A DNA stretch of 64,000 nt, taken from positions 34,948 through 98,947 of the forward strand of contig DBFBGR010000019.1 of the NCBI GenBank assembly GCA_048201935.1, given 5' to 3'. The position numbers and the translations under genes are program-made. The first letter of the stretch is position 1. Each line of letters starts with the position of its first letter. This stretch comes from MGBC124762 sp048201935 (lineage in GTDB: Bacteria > Bacillota > Clostridia > Oscillospirales > Oscillospiraceae). Below are positions 31,826 to 41,067 of the stretch, piece by piece. The notes beneath the pieces are model-generated. The model searched no databases. It was not told the DNA's origin and worked only from the letters and a program-made list of their open reading frames with translations.

Positions 31826-33049
31826 TTATTTTCCGCCCAGCTCGCCGTAGAACTTGTCGTGGACCACCTGGACGGCCCGGTCGGCGTCGTTGGCGTCCAC
31901 CAGTACGGAGACCTTGATCTCGCTGGTGGAGATCATATGGATGTTGATGCCCGCGTTGAAGAGGGCCTCGAACATGGTGGCGGCCACGCCGGGGTTGTTG
32001 ATCATGCCCGCCCCCACGATGGAGACCTTGGCGATGTTGCCCGAAACGTCGATGTGGTCGAAGTGGATCACGTCCTTGTGCTCCTCCAGGACCTTCTGGG
32101 CGGCCTCCATGTCGCTCTTCACCACGGTGAAGCTGATGTCCTTGGTGTCGTCGCGGCCAATGGACTGGAGAATGATGTCCACGTTGATGCCGCCACGGGC
32201 CAGCAGGGAGAAGATCTTGAAGGCGATGCCCGGCTCGTCCTCCAGGCCCACCAGGGCCAAACGGGCCACGTTCTTGTCCTTTGCCACGCCAGAAATATGT
32301 GTCTCTTCCATGGTTTTCGCAACCTCCTTCACTTTGGTCCCCGGCTGACCGGAGAAGCTGGAGATGACCTCCAGATTGACATTGTAGCGTTTTGCCATTT
32401 CCACCGAGCGGTTATGGAGTACCTGGGCCCCCAGGGTGGCCAGCTCCAGCATCTCGTCGAAGGTGATCTCCTCCAGCTTGCGGGCGTTGGGCACCATGCG
32501 GGGGTCGGCGGTATAGACCCCGTCCACATCGGTATATATCTGACAGAGATCCGCGTGTAAAACAGCGGCCAGGGCCACCGCTGAGGTATCTGAGCCGCCA
32601 CGGCCCAGGGTGGTCACGTCGTCATACTTGTTGATACCCTGGAAGCCGGTGACGATGACGATGGCGTTCTTGTCCAGCTCGGTCTGGATACGCTCGGGCA
32701 CGATGCGCTTGATGCGGGCGTTGCCGTAGGCGGAGTTGGTCCGCATCCCGGCCTGCCAGCCGGTGAGGGAGACCACCGGGTAGCCCATAGCCTCGATGGC
32801 CATGGCACACAGCGCGCAGGAGATCTGCTCGCCGGTGGACAGGAGCATGTCCATCTCCCGCTTGGAGGCCTTGGGGTTGATCTCGTTGGCCTTGGCGATG
32901 AGATCGTCGGTGGTGTCTCCCTGGGCGGAGAGGACCACCACTACCTTATGGCCCTTGCGGTAGGTCTCGGTGATGATCCGGGCGACGTTCCTCACCCGGT
33001 CGGCGTCAGCCACCGAACTGCCGCCGAATTTCTGTACGATAAGTCCCAT
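31826..33049 (-). CDS. lysC: Aspartokinase
   Basis: This 407-residue enzyme phosphorylates aspartate, the first step to lysine, threonine and methionine. The N-terminal kinase motif is VQKFGGSSVAD, with GRGGSDTSAVALA in the catalytic domain, and the C-terminal ~150 residues hold paired ACT domains (for example ARLALVGLEDEPGIAFKIFSLLARGG region) for feedback control. ATG 33049 was chosen to give the family start MGLIVQKFGG; a TTG three codons earlier is possible. It lies downstream of hom and the ACT-domain protein. Confidence 0.95.
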   Translation of the reverse strand: MGLIVQKFGGSSVADADRVRNVARIITETYRKGHKVVVVLSAQGDTTDDLIAKANEINPKASKREMDMLLSTGEQISCALCAMAIEAMGYPVVSLTGWQAGMRTNSAYGNARIKRIVPERIQTELDKNAIVIVTGFQGINKYDDVTTLGRGGSDTSAVALAAVLHADLCQIYTDVDGVYTADPRMVPNARKLEEITFDEMLELATLGAQVLHNRSVEMAKRYNVNLEVISSFSGQPGTKVKEVAKTMEETHISGVAKDKNVARLALVGLEDEPGIAFKIFSLLARGGINVDIILQSIGRDDTKDISFTVVKSDMEAAQKVLEEHKDVIHFDHIDVSGNIAKVSIVGAGMINNPGVAATMFEALFNAGINIHMISTSEIKVSVLVDANDADRAVQVVHDKFYGELGGK

Positions 33050-33109
33050 AGTAACCAACCTTCCCGGCCCGTGGGCCGCTGAGAATCACTGTCTTCGTGT
33101 CAGTTTATC

Positions 33110-34342
33110 TTATGCTAAGTCCGGGCTTTCGTCCAGCACCCGGATGGCGCTGAGGGCCTGGCGGCCACCCAGCCGCTTTTCCAGCTCCAGCCAGCTCATG
33201 GGCTCGGTGATCACGCCCACCTCGTCGCACTGGGTGACGGCGCCGGCCCGGGCCAGACTGGTGACCGGGCCCAGGCAGGTCCAGTCCCGGATGGAGCCCT
33301 CCAAGCGCAAAAACCACTGGCTCACCAGAGTCTCCGGTCCCACCACATAGTCCGCGCCGCCGTCCTCCCAGCCCAGGAAGCGGCGGGTGCGCTCGTGCTG
33401 CTTGGCGTCGATCACGTCGGCCACCACGGCGGAGGCGGTGGGCAGCATTCCCGCGCCCCGGCCATAGAACATCACATCGCCGATGGCGTTGCCCCGGACG
33501 GTGATGGCGTTGAACACGTCCTCCACCCCGGCCAGCGGGTTGTGGATGGAGACAAAGTGAGGCGCCACATAGGCCATGACCTTGCCGTTCTCCTGGCGGA
33601 TGGCCCGGCCCAGCAGCTTGACCTTCATGCCCGCGGCGTAGGCGTAGGACACGTCGGCCAGGGTGATCTTGGTGATACCCTCGGTGGGCACCTGGTCAGG
33701 ATAGACATGGCGGCCAAAGGCGATGGCGGCCAGGATGCAGATCTTCCGGCAGGCGTCGATGCCCTCGATGTCGGCGGTGGGGTCGTGCTCGGCGTAGCCC
33801 CGCTGCTGGGCCTGCTTCAGAGCCTCGTCGAAAGAGATGCCGGTGCCGAACATATGGGTGAGGATATAGTTGGTGGTGCCGTTGAGGATGCCCTGGACCT
33901 CGCTGAGCCGGTTGGCGGCCAGGCACTGGGACAGCGGGTGCAAAATGGGAATGCCGCCGCCCACGCTGGCCTCAAAGCGGTAGCTGACCTTATTCTCCCG
34001 GGCCAGATTCAAAAGCTCGTAGCCGTGCTGGGCCACCAGCTCCTTATTGGAGGTGACCACGCTCTTCCCCGCCTGCAGCGCCCGCTTGGTGAAGTCGTAG
34101 GCCGCCTTGCAGCCGCCGATGGTCTCAATGACGATCTCCACCTCCGGGTCCTGCTCGATGATGGCGAAGTCCTTGATGACCCGGTCGGCATAGGGGCTGT
34201 CGGGAAAATCCCGCAGGTCCAGGATATACTTGACCTCAAAGCCCGCGCCGGCCCGGGCGGTGATGGGGCCGTTGTTGCGGCGGATGACTTCGGCCACGCC
34301 GGAGCCCACCACGCCGAAGCCAAGGATGGCGACTTGTGTCAT
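33110..34342 (-). CDS. hom: Homoserine dehydrogenase
   Basis: This 410-residue oxidoreductase reduces aspartate semialdehyde to homoserine. The N-terminal nucleotide-binding motif is AILGFGVVGSGVAEVI; the catalytic/dimerisation domain contains ASVGGGIPILHPL and GILNGTTNYILTHM; and a C-terminal ACT domain occupies about residues 345-410. It is 13 bases downstream of the ACT-domain gene and upstream of lysC, forming an aspartate-family operon. Confidence 0.95.
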   Translation of the reverse strand: MTQVAILGFGVVGSGVAEVIRRNNGPITARAGAGFEVKYILDLRDFPDSPYADRVIKDFAIIEQDPEVEIVIETIGGCKAAYDFTKRALQAGKSVVTSNKELVAQHGYELLNLARENKVSYRFEASVGGGIPILHPLSQCLAANRLSEVQGILNGTTNYILTHMFGTGISFDEALKQAQQRGYAEHDPTADIEGIDACRKICILAAIAFGRHVYPDQVPTEGITKITLADVSYAYAAGMKVKLLGRAIRQENGKVMAYVAPHFVSIHNPLAGVEDVFNAITVRGNAIGDVMFYGRGAGMLPTASAVVADVIDAKQHERTRRFLGWEDGGADYVVGPETLVSQWFLRLEGSIRDWTCLGPVTSLARAGAVTQCDEVGVITEPMSWLELEKRLGGRQALSAIRVLDESPDLA

Positions 34343-34355
34343 GTCTGTGTTCCTC

Positions 34356-34799
34356 CTATTGTCCCGCTAAAGTCTCGTATTTCAGTACCCCGCGCACCTG
34401 GGCGGTCTGGGCCAAAAGCTCCTCCAGAGAGACCGTCAGATCCGAGGTCTCCACGCTCACCGCCACCGCCGCCGCGCCCCCAGATGGGATGGACTGGTTG
34501 ATGGTCAGCAGGTTCCCGCCCAGAGAGGCGATGATGTTGAGCACATCGGACAGCACGCCCGGCTGGTCCTTCAGCGTCAGCCGCACCGTGACGATGCGGC
34601 CGCTGAGCATATCGTGGAAGGGCCGGACCATATCCTTATATTTATAAAACGCGCTGCGGCTGATGCCCGCCTGGGCGGCGGCCTGGTTGATGGTGGCCGC
34701 CTCGCCGGTGTCCAGAAGCCGCTTGGCCTCTACCACACGGATGAAGATGTCAGGCAAAACAGCGCTGTCCACGATGTAGTATTTCCCTGTTTGGGCCAT
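34356..34799 (-). CDS. PheB/UPF0735-like ACT-domain protein
   Basis: This 147-residue protein has an N-terminal helical, HTH-like segment (GEAATINQAAAQAGISRSAFYKYKD) and a C-terminal ACT domain (TVRLTLKDQPGVLSDVLNIIASLGGNLL). It matches the PheB/UPF0735 group, which is often encoded beside hom and may act as an amino-acid-responsive regulator; its target is not known. First gene of the operon with hom and lysC. Confidence 0.85.
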   Translation of the reverse strand: MAQTGKYYIVDSAVLPDIFIRVVEAKRLLDTGEAATINQAAAQAGISRSAFYKYKDMVRPFHDMLSGRIVTVRLTLKDQPGVLSDVLNIIASLGGNLLTINQSIPSGGAAAVAVSVETSDLTVSLEELLAQTAQVRGVLKYETLAGQ

Positions 34800-34868
34800 G
34801 GGCTCACCTCATCTCCGTGGCGGGACTGTCTCTGGTGCAAGGGCATTTGTTGCTAGTGAACGTACACC

Positions 34869-34897
34869 ATTCTAACACATCCCACCGGGAAATGCAA
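34869..34897 (-). promoter_or_regulatory. Promoter of the ACT-hom-lysC operon
   Basis: On the minus strand TTGCAT (34897-34892), 17 bases and TAGAAT (34874-34869), leaving a leader of about 60 bases without an obvious attenuator. Confidence 0.75.
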
Positions 34898-34984
34898 CGC
34901 CGACCCCCTTGGGAAAGCCACCAGTTTTCCGGGCCGATTCCCGTAAAATCTATCCAAAGCGCACAAATCCCCCAGGCAAAGGGA

Positions 34985-35019
34985 CGCCGCCGGAGCGGGC
35001 TTTGCTTGCTCCGGCGGCG
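34985..35019 (-). terminator. GC-rich hairpin after the PBP gene
   Basis: CGCCGCCGGAGC (34985-34996) pairs with GCTCCGGCGGCG (35008-35019) around 11 bases, just past the PBP stop codon. The following tail is only weakly T-rich, so termination efficiency is uncertain. Confidence 0.6.
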
Positions 35020-35024
35020 AAAAA

Positions 35025-37724
35025 TCAGTTGTCAGGGATGCCCACGGGGATATAGGGCTGGTCGTCCGGCGGGCCATAGCTGGGCTCGGGGGTCTGAGGC
35101 GGCTCGGTGACGGGGGGCTGGGGATGGTCGGTGGGCCCGGGCGGATCGGTGACCACGGGGTCGACCACACTGGGGATGGTGAGGGGCCAGGTGGAGGGGT
35201 CGTTGATGTCGAAATCCGGGTCGTCCACCGGCCAGGTGGCGGGGTCGTTGGGGTCGAAGGGGTCGCCGCCGGGGACCCAGTTGGCGTTGTGGACGGTGCA
35301 GGTCTCCCCTTGCTTATAGCTGCTCAGTAGCGCGCCGGCGTCGGAGGGCGAGGCCATCGCCGCGGCCCCTTCCCGGTAGTAGTCCAGCACCGCCACCGTC
35401 TTCACGCTCTCCTCGGGGCAAAACTCCCCGGCCAGGTGGTAGCGCCCGGTCTCCTCGCCGGTCTCTTCGTTGCGGTAGGGGTCGTCCACGCAGACCTGGA
35501 CCTCCACATGGCGGTCGCATGCCTTGGTGGGCTGGTCGCCCCGGATGAAGTAGCCCGTGGCCACCCGGCTGCCCCGGGCGTCGGCGGAGCACAGCTCGGT
35601 GGGGGCCAGGCCGCTGTCTAGACAATAGCTGGCCGTGACCACGTCCTCGCTCACGGGCTTGGGGAACTCCTTGTTGGGCAGGCCCTCGTGGACCCGGCTC
35701 ATGACCTTCTTCCACAGAATGTTCTGTGGGTGGCCGATGTTGCCCAATCTCTCCTGGCGGTCATAGCCCACCCAGACAGCGGCGGTGTAATAAGGCGTGT
35801 AGCCCACGAACCACAGGTCCTTCTGTGCGGTGGTGGTGCCGGTCTTACCGGCGATGGTCATGCCCGAGAAGGCCGCGTCCCGGCCAGTGCCGTCGGTGAC
35901 CACGCCCCGGAGCATATTGTTCATATAATAGGCCGTGCTCTCCTTGATGACGTACTCGCCGTCGCCGGTGCGGTCCAGCAGCACCGTGCCGTCGGCGTCC
36001 ACCACCTTGGAGTAGGTCCGAGGCTCCACATACCGGCCCATGCTGGGGAAGGTGGCGTAGGCCGCCGCCATCTCGTAGACGGAAACGCCCTTGGTCAGGC
36101 CACCCAGAGCCAGCGGCGCCAGGTCCTCGTCGCTGAACTTCTTGTCGTTGATCCACTGCTCCCGGACCAGGCTGGTCAGGTGGAAGCGCTGCTCCAGGAA
36201 ATCAAAGGACGCCCGGGGGGTCACGTAGTCCCCCAGCACCCGCACCGCCACGGTGTTGTGGGACTGCTCCACGGCGTGAGAGATGGTGTCCAGGCCCCGG
36301 TAGTAGCCCACGGCGTTCTTGGGCCAGGCATTTCCGCCCAGCACCTGGTAGGGCACATCGTCGGAGACGCTGTAGGGCGTGATGAAGCCCATCTCCAAAG
36401 CGGGAGCGTAGACGGACAGGGGCTTGATGGACGAGCCCGAGGGCCGCTTGGTATCGCTGGCCCGGCTCCAGGCCCGGTTTTTGGTCTTGTCGTCGCCCAT
36501 GCCGCCGGACAGGGCCACTACCCTACCCCGGTCGTCCAGCACCACGATGGCCGACTGCATAGGCTGGCCGGAGTTGGAGACATAGTTGAGGTTGGAGCGG
36601 TCGGAGTACACCTCGTCCACGATGCCCTGGATACGCAGATCCACGTTGGTGTAGATGGACAGGCCGCCATAGTAGAGCTTGGTGCTGGCCACCTTACTGG
36701 ACCAGCCATACTCCTCCATCAGGTCGTTGATGACATCGTCGATGACCTGGTCCTGGTACCAGTTGTAGACGTTGGTGGAGCCGCCCTCTACCGAGCCCAT
36801 GACGAACTCCATGGCGTCCACCTCGGCGCAGGCCGCGTCGTGGGCAGCCTGGTCGATCTTTTCCTGGTCCAGCATCTGGTCCAGGATCAGCTTGGCCCGC
36901 TTGCGGTTGGCCTGGTCGTTGGTGACCTCGGCGTTTTTATTGAGGTAGGGGTCGTAGCGCGAGGGGTTGTTGGTGATGCCCACCAAGCTGGCGCACTGGG
37001 CCAGGCTCAGCTCGGTCACATCCTTGCCGAAGTAGGCCCAACTGGCCGCGCCCACACCGTAGCACCGCTCACCAAGGTAGATGAGATTCAGATACCACTC
37101 GATGATCTGCTCCTTGGAGTGGTTCTTCTCGAAGTCCAGGGCCCGGAAGATCTCCAGAATCTTGCGCTTGACGGTGACCTGGTTCTCCCCGGTGATGTTC
37201 TTGATGAGCTGCTGGGTCAAGGTAGAGCCGCCCTGGATGGAGCCGCCGGTGAACATGTTGAGAACGCCCCGGCCCGTGCGCAGCCAGTCCACGCCGTTGT
37301 GGTCGTAGAACCGCTTGTCCTCAATGGCGATGAGCGCGTCCACCAGATAGGTCTTCTCCAAGTCCTCGTAGCTGACCCACTGGCGGTTTTGGTCGCTGGA
37401 GAGGGTCAGATAGGGCTGGCTGACGCCGTTTGCGTCGGTGTAGTACATGATGGAGGTCTGGGCGGTGGACATATTGCCCAGGTAATCCTGCCGCTGGGCC
37501 TCGGGGACGATGACCGAGTTGATGTAGACCGCCGCAAAGCACGCCAGCAGCAGGCTGGTGGTCAGGCACACCAGCAAAAGGGTGCCCACCACCCGGCCCA
37601 CCGTGGTCCAGGGGCTCTTCTTCCTCCGGCGGCGCTTGCGCTGCGGGTTGGAGGAAGACCGGCGCTGGACGCTCTGGGGACCAGTCTGGTCGTCTCGCTG
37701 TGGAGTTTGATAGGTATCTGCCAT
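35025..37724 (-). CDS. Class A penicillin-binding protein (PBP1A-like)
   Basis: This 899-residue bifunctional enzyme polymerises and cross-links peptidoglycan outside the membrane. A short basic cytoplasmic tail precedes a membrane helix (about residues 43-67). The GT51 domain has the catalytic glutamate E135 in IEDKRFYDHNGVD and GGSTLTQQLIKN. The transpeptidase has SxxK with S431 (SSIKP), the SHN motif, and GKTGTT. The C-terminal ~80 residues are a Pro/Asp-rich tail with repeated DPNDP/DINDPSTWP units. The start follows a GAGGTG site. Confidence 0.95.
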   Translation of the reverse strand: MADTYQTPQRDDQTGPQSVQRRSSSNPQRKRRRRKKSPWTTVGRVVGTLLLVCLTTSLLLACFAAVYINSVIVPEAQRQDYLGNMSTAQTSIMYYTDANGVSQPYLTLSSDQNRQWVSYEDLEKTYLVDALIAIEDKRFYDHNGVDWLRTGRGVLNMFTGGSIQGGSTLTQQLIKNITGENQVTVKRKILEIFRALDFEKNHSKEQIIEWYLNLIYLGERCYGVGAASWAYFGKDVTELSLAQCASLVGITNNPSRYDPYLNKNAEVTNDQANRKRAKLILDQMLDQEKIDQAAHDAACAEVDAMEFVMGSVEGGSTNVYNWYQDQVIDDVINDLMEEYGWSSKVASTKLYYGGLSIYTNVDLRIQGIVDEVYSDRSNLNYVSNSGQPMQSAIVVLDDRGRVVALSGGMGDDKTKNRAWSRASDTKRPSGSSIKPLSVYAPALEMGFITPYSVSDDVPYQVLGGNAWPKNAVGYYRGLDTISHAVEQSHNTVAVRVLGDYVTPRASFDFLEQRFHLTSLVREQWINDKKFSDEDLAPLALGGLTKGVSVYEMAAAYATFPSMGRYVEPRTYSKVVDADGTVLLDRTGDGEYVIKESTAYYMNNMLRGVVTDGTGRDAAFSGMTIAGKTGTTTAQKDLWFVGYTPYYTAAVWVGYDRQERLGNIGHPQNILWKKVMSRVHEGLPNKEFPKPVSEDVVTASYCLDSGLAPTELCSADARGSRVATGYFIRGDQPTKACDRHVEVQVCVDDPYRNEETGEETGRYHLAGEFCPEESVKTVAVLDYYREGAAAMASPSDAGALLSSYKQGETCTVHNANWVPGGDPFDPNDPATWPVDDPDFDINDPSTWPLTIPSVVDPVVTDPPGPTDHPQPPVTEPPQTPEPSYGPPDDQPYIPVGIPDN

Positions 37725-37783
37725 GGCTTTTCACCTCATAAGTTACGCCCGAGGGCGGAAGAACGTATGCGTATATGTAGTAT

Positions 37784-37812
37784 ATTATAGCAACTTTTTT
37801 CCATCTTGTCCA
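37784..37812 (-). promoter_or_regulatory. PBP gene promoter
   Basis: On the minus strand TGGACA (37812-37807), 17 bases and TATAAT (37789-37784), about 60 bases from the start codon. Confidence 0.8.
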
Positions 37813-37871
37813 CCCCTTGCCGGTGTCCGCTTTTGCCAAAAACCGGCGGTAAATTTTGGCCCGCCGCCGTC

Positions 37872-37900
37872 TTGCATTTTTGCCGGGGAACTGGTAGAAT
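37872..37900 (+). promoter_or_regulatory. DUF1292 gene promoter
   Basis: TTGCAT (37872-37877), 17 bases and TAGAAT (37895-37900), 35 bases before the start codon. It is divergent from the PBP promoter. Confidence 0.75.
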
Positions 37901-37935
37901 ATAACCGCAGAAAAACCATGAGAGAGGTGGGTCCC

Positions 37936-38235
37936 ATGAGCGACGAATTTGGCCCGGATTTCATCACCGTCACCGACGAGGACGGCAACGACATCGAGCT
38001 GGAGTTTGTAGACGCGCTGGAGTATAACGGCGTACAGTACATGGCCTTCTTCCCCGCCGATATGGCCGGGGACGACGCCGCCGAGGGCGAGGAGCAGGAG
38101 GCCGAGCTGGTGATCTTGAAGGTCGTGGTGGAGGACGGCGAGGAGCTCTTGTCCACGCCGGACACCGACGAGGAGCTCAACGAGGTCTACGACCGCTTCA
38201 TGGAGCAGCTCTTCGCTGACGAGGAAGAGGAATAA
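37936..38235 (+). CDS. DUF1292 (YrzB-like) acidic protein
   Basis: This 99-residue, strongly acidic cytoplasmic protein begins MSDEFGPDFITVTDEDGNDIELEFVD and has the ALEYNGVQYMAFFPAD core seen in DUF1292/YrzB proteins; their function is unknown. In many Firmicutes they sit beside ruvX/alaS; here ruvX is about 4 kb away. ATG 37936 follows GAGAGGTGGG. The gene is followed directly by a probable 6S RNA. Confidence 0.88.
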   Translation: MSDEFGPDFITVTDEDGNDIELEFVDALEYNGVQYMAFFPADMAGDDAAEGEEQEAELVILKVVVEDGEELLSTPDTDEELNEVYDRFMEQLFADEEEE

Positions 38236-38241
38236 CGCCTT

Positions 38242-38440
38242 TCTTCCTGCTTGGTGCGTGATGGGTTTCTTATTAACCCACATTTTTAATATGGGACGCC
38301 GGCACTCGCGCCATGGCTCGCAGACCTCCCGTTCCGGCTCAGACCGGCAATGGACGTTGGGAGCGGTAAAGTGGCGCGGAGGCGACCCACCTGCCATTTC
38401 GTGCAGGTTTTAATAAGGTCCACACGGCTAAAGCGGGTGC
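38242..38440 (+). ncRNA. ssrS: Probable 6S RNA (SsrS)
   Basis: The ~195-base segment folds as a long interrupted rod. CCTGCTT (38246-38252) closes with AAGCGGG (38431-38437); a GGGTT/AACCC hairpin sits in the 5' half; inner stems include CGCGCCA with TGGCGCG and CTCCC with GGGAG; and CCTGC/GCAGG forms the 3' bubble hairpin. Size, rod shape with central bubble, and the ACCCACATTTTTAA and AAGGTCCACACGGCTAAAGC segments fit clostridial 6S RNA, the regulator of sigma-A RNA polymerase. No dedicated promoter is obvious, so it may be processed from the DUF1292 transcript. Confidence 0.7.
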
Positions 38441-38469
38441 GGCCCGGTCCTCGTGACCGGGCCGTTTTT
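38440..38469 (+). terminator. Intrinsic terminator of the 6S RNA
   Basis: CGGCCCGGTC (38440-38449) pairs with GACCGGGCCG (38455-38464) around CTCGT, followed by five Ts. Confidence 0.93.
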
Positions 38470-38522
38470 ATCCGCTCTTTTCGGATAATTTGTAAACATT
38501 ATTGGAAAAGTCAAATTTACTC

Positions 38523-38551
38523 TTGCGTCTATCCCCATAATTCGGTATAAT
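38523..38551 (+). promoter_or_regulatory. Promoter of the PrsA-like gene
   Basis: TTGCGT (38523-38528), 17 bases and TATAAT (38546-38551), about 65 bases from the chosen start codon. Confidence 0.8.
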
Positions 38552-38615
38552 ATATCGGCATGAAAAAATGCGTATCCTACCTTTAATAATACACATGAGA
38601 GGACTGAATGACCCA

Positions 38616-40271
38616 ATGAGCGGAGCAAAGAAGAAATCCGAGCGTCGCGCCCAGCAGGCCGATCTGGGCATGACCGAGCGTCAGAAGCAGGAGCTGAAGG
38701 CCAACCAAGCCAAGCGCCGCAACAAGATCCTGGCCATCGTGGGCGGCGTGGTCGCCGTGGCGCTGGTGGTGCTGCTGCTGGTTTGGAACTCCGGCATTTT
38801 CTCCCGCCACACCACCGCCCTCACCGTGGGCGAGCACAAGCTGTCGGTGGCGGACATGGATTACTACTACCACGACGCTATGAACTACTACGCCAGCCAG
38901 GAGCAGTACCTGGCCCAGCAGTACGCCGCGATGGGCATCGAGTTCAACACCACTTTTGATGTCTCTGTGGACCCCAAGGAGCAGCCCTACGACGAGGCCA
39001 CCGGCGAGACCTTCCACGACTACTTCAAGGAGCAGGCCAAGAAGACCGCCACCCAGGTCTGCGGCCTCTATGACGCCGCCACCGCCGCGGGCCACACCCT
39101 TTCCGAGGACGCCCAGACCCAACTGGATAAGTCCCTGGAGGAGCTGGACTCCGCGGTCAAGAATTACAACTTCGGCAGCCGGGACGCTTATTTGAAGCGG
39201 GTCTATGGCCGGAACATGACTTACGGCATCTATCTGGAGAACCTGGAGATGAACACTCTGGCCTCCGACTATTACAACGCCACCGCCGAGAAGATGAAGG
39301 ACTACTCCGACGAGGAGCTGAAGGCCTACTACGACGCCAATCCCGGCAAGCTGGACAGCTACGATTATGACTACGTCTACTTTGACGGCTCCGCCGCCTC
39401 CACCGACGCCGACGGCAACGCCATCGAGGTCACCGACGAAGCCAAGGCCGCCGCTCTGGCCGAAGCCAAGACCAAGGCCGACGCCTTCCTGGCCGCCGTC
39501 AAGGCTTCCGACGACACCTTTGGCGCTGTGGCCACCGCCCAGGGCCTCACCGCCTCGCCCCGCACCGGCGTCATCGGCGCCAACTTCAGCACCTCGCCTT
39601 ATGCCGAGTGGATGATGGACGACAGTCGCCAGGACGGCGACACCGAGGTCTTCGAGCTGGAGGGCACCGCTTACTACGTGATCCGCTTCCACAACCGTTA
39701 CTTCTCCAACGACCCCACCATCGACGTACGCCACATCCTGGCCTCCTACGAGGCTGATTCGGCGGTGGAGCACCAGACCGACGAGGACGGCCATATTATT
39801 TACACCGACGCGGAGAAGGACGCCGCCCGGGCCAAGGCTCAGAGCTGGCTGGACGAGTATAACGCCGGCGAGAAGACCGCCGAGGCCTTCGGCATCCTGG
39901 CCGAGCAGTACTCCGGCGATGGCCGGAACCCCAACAACGAGTGGCCTGAGACCGTCCCCGAGGACAAGCGCGGCGAGGACGGCCCCCTGTCCACCGCCGG
40001 CGGTCTCTACACCAAGGTGTCCAAGGGCGATATGGTCAAGCCCTTTGAGGACTGGATCTTCGACTCTGCCCGCACCGAGGGCGAGACCGGGCTGGTCCAG
40101 ACCGATTACGGCTGGCACGTGATGTACTTCCAGGGCTCCAACCGTCCCGCCTGGATGGACGCCGCCCAGAACGCCAAGGAGGACGAGGACCTGACCGCCT
40201 TCATGGAGGGCGTGGAGGCCGACCACGAGGCCCAGGAGGGCTCTGGCTGGTCCGACGTGGGTCTGTCCTAA
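38616..40271 (+). CDS. PrsA/SurA-like peptidyl-prolyl isomerase foldase
   Basis: This 551-residue protein has a charged cytoplasmic N-terminus (MSGAKKKSERRAQQADLG) and one membrane anchor (about residues 38-58, ILAIVGGVVAVALVVLLLVW), so the bulk lies outside the cell. A SurA_N-like helical region follows, and the parvulin (PpiC) domain runs from IDVRHILA to YGWHVMYF (about residues 370-510), with a charged insertion. It helps exported proteins fold. ATG 38616 was preferred over two upstream in-frame ATGs because GAGAGG precedes it, although spacing is long (about 13). Confidence 0.85.
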   Translation: MSGAKKKSERRAQQADLGMTERQKQELKANQAKRRNKILAIVGGVVAVALVVLLLVWNSGIFSRHTTALTVGEHKLSVADMDYYYHDAMNYYASQEQYLAQQYAAMGIEFNTTFDVSVDPKEQPYDEATGETFHDYFKEQAKKTATQVCGLYDAATAAGHTLSEDAQTQLDKSLEELDSAVKNYNFGSRDAYLKRVYGRNMTYGIYLENLEMNTLASDYYNATAEKMKDYSDEELKAYYDANPGKLDSYDYDYVYFDGSAASTDADGNAIEVTDEAKAAALAEAKTKADAFLAAVKASDDTFGAVATAQGLTASPRTGVIGANFSTSPYAEWMMDDSRQDGDTEVFELEGTAYYVIRFHNRYFSNDPTIDVRHILASYEADSAVEHQTDEDGHIIYTDAEKDAARAKAQSWLDEYNAGEKTAEAFGILAEQYSGDGRNPNNEWPETVPEDKRGEDGPLSTAGGLYTKVSKGDMVKPFEDWIFDSARTEGETGLVQTDYGWHVMYFQGSNRPAWMDAAQNAKEDEDLTAFMEGVEADHEAQEGSGWSDVGLS

Positions 40272-40289
40272 GCAACCACATCTAAACCT

Positions 40290-40325
40290 GGCGGACGGCT
40301 ATTCAAAGCCGTCCGCCTTCTTTTC
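40290..40325 (+). terminator. Intrinsic terminator after the PrsA-like gene
   Basis: GGCGGACGGCT (40290-40300) pairs with AGCCGTCCGCC (40307-40317), followed by TTCTTTT. Confidence 0.9.
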
Positions 40326-40341
40326 AAGGGAGGCGCCCCCC

Positions 40342-41058
40342 ATGAATGAATCCTTTTCCCGCACCGCGCTGGTGCTGGGCGACCGGGCCATGGAAAAGCT
40401 GGCACGCAGCCATGTGGCCGTGCTGGGCCTGGGCGGCGTGGGCGGCTACGCGGTAGAGGCCCTGGCCCGCTCCGGCGTGGGGGCGCTGACCCTCATCGAC
40501 CAGGACGACGTGGGCCAGACCAACCTCAATCGCCAGCTACTGGCCACCGCCCACACCCTGGGCAAGCCCAAGGCCCAGGCGGCGGCGGAGCGGGTGGCCT
40601 CCATTAACCCCGCCTGCGTGGTCCGGCCCTGGGTCTTTCGCTACTGCGCCGAGACCCGGGAGGAGTTTTTTGCCACGCGCTACGACTACATCGTGGACTG
40701 CATCGACCTGGTGAGCTGCAAGCTGGACCTCATCGAGACCGCCCTGACCCGGGGCGTGCCCATCATCTCCGCTCTGGGCACGGGCAACAAGATGGACGCC
40801 ACCCAGTTCCGGGTGGCCGACATCTCCAAAACAAGCGGCTGCCACCTGGCCCGCATCATCCGTAAGGAGCTGGGCCGCCGGGGCATCCGCCACCACAAGG
40901 TGGTCTTTTCCCCCGAGTTGCCCCACAAGGCCCAGGCCGCCGACGAGGCGCCGCCTCCTGGCCGCCGGGACCTGCCCGGCAGCGTAGCCTGGGTCCCAGG
41001 CTGCGCCGGGCTCATCCTGGGCGGCCAGGTGGTGATGGACTTGGCCGCTGACCTCTGA
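40342..41058 (+). CDS. tcdA: tRNA threonylcarbamoyladenosine dehydratase (TcdA/YgdL)
   Basis: This 238-residue ThiF/E1-like enzyme uses ATP to cyclise t6A37 to ct6A in tRNA. The nucleotide-binding motif is VLGLGGVGGYAVEALARSG, followed by DQDDVGQTNLNRQ, DCIDLVSCKLDL and ALGTGNKMDATQF, all as in TcdA/CsdL. Length is normal. GGGAGG lies upstream of the ATG. A strong terminator follows. Confidence 0.93.
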   Translation: MNESFSRTALVLGDRAMEKLARSHVAVLGLGGVGGYAVEALARSGVGALTLIDQDDVGQTNLNRQLLATAHTLGKPKAQAAAERVASINPACVVRPWVFRYCAETREEFFATRYDYIVDCIDLVSCKLDLIETALTRGVPIISALGTGNKMDATQFRVADISKTSGCHLARIIRKELGRRGIRHHKVVFSPELPHKAQAADEAPPPGRRDLPGSVAWVPGCAGLILGGQVVMDLAADL

Positions 41059-41067
41059 AGCAAGCAT

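Noticed and set aside
35688..37790. 700-codon open frame on the plus strand antisense to the PBP gene
   Set aside because: Its translation is Val/Leu/Gly/His-rich without motifs and mirrors GC-rich codon bias of the real gene; no ribosome binding site.
38583..40226. 547-codon open frame antisense to the PrsA-like gene
   Set aside because: Same shadow effect. The plus-strand gene has a promoter, membrane anchor and PpiC domain.
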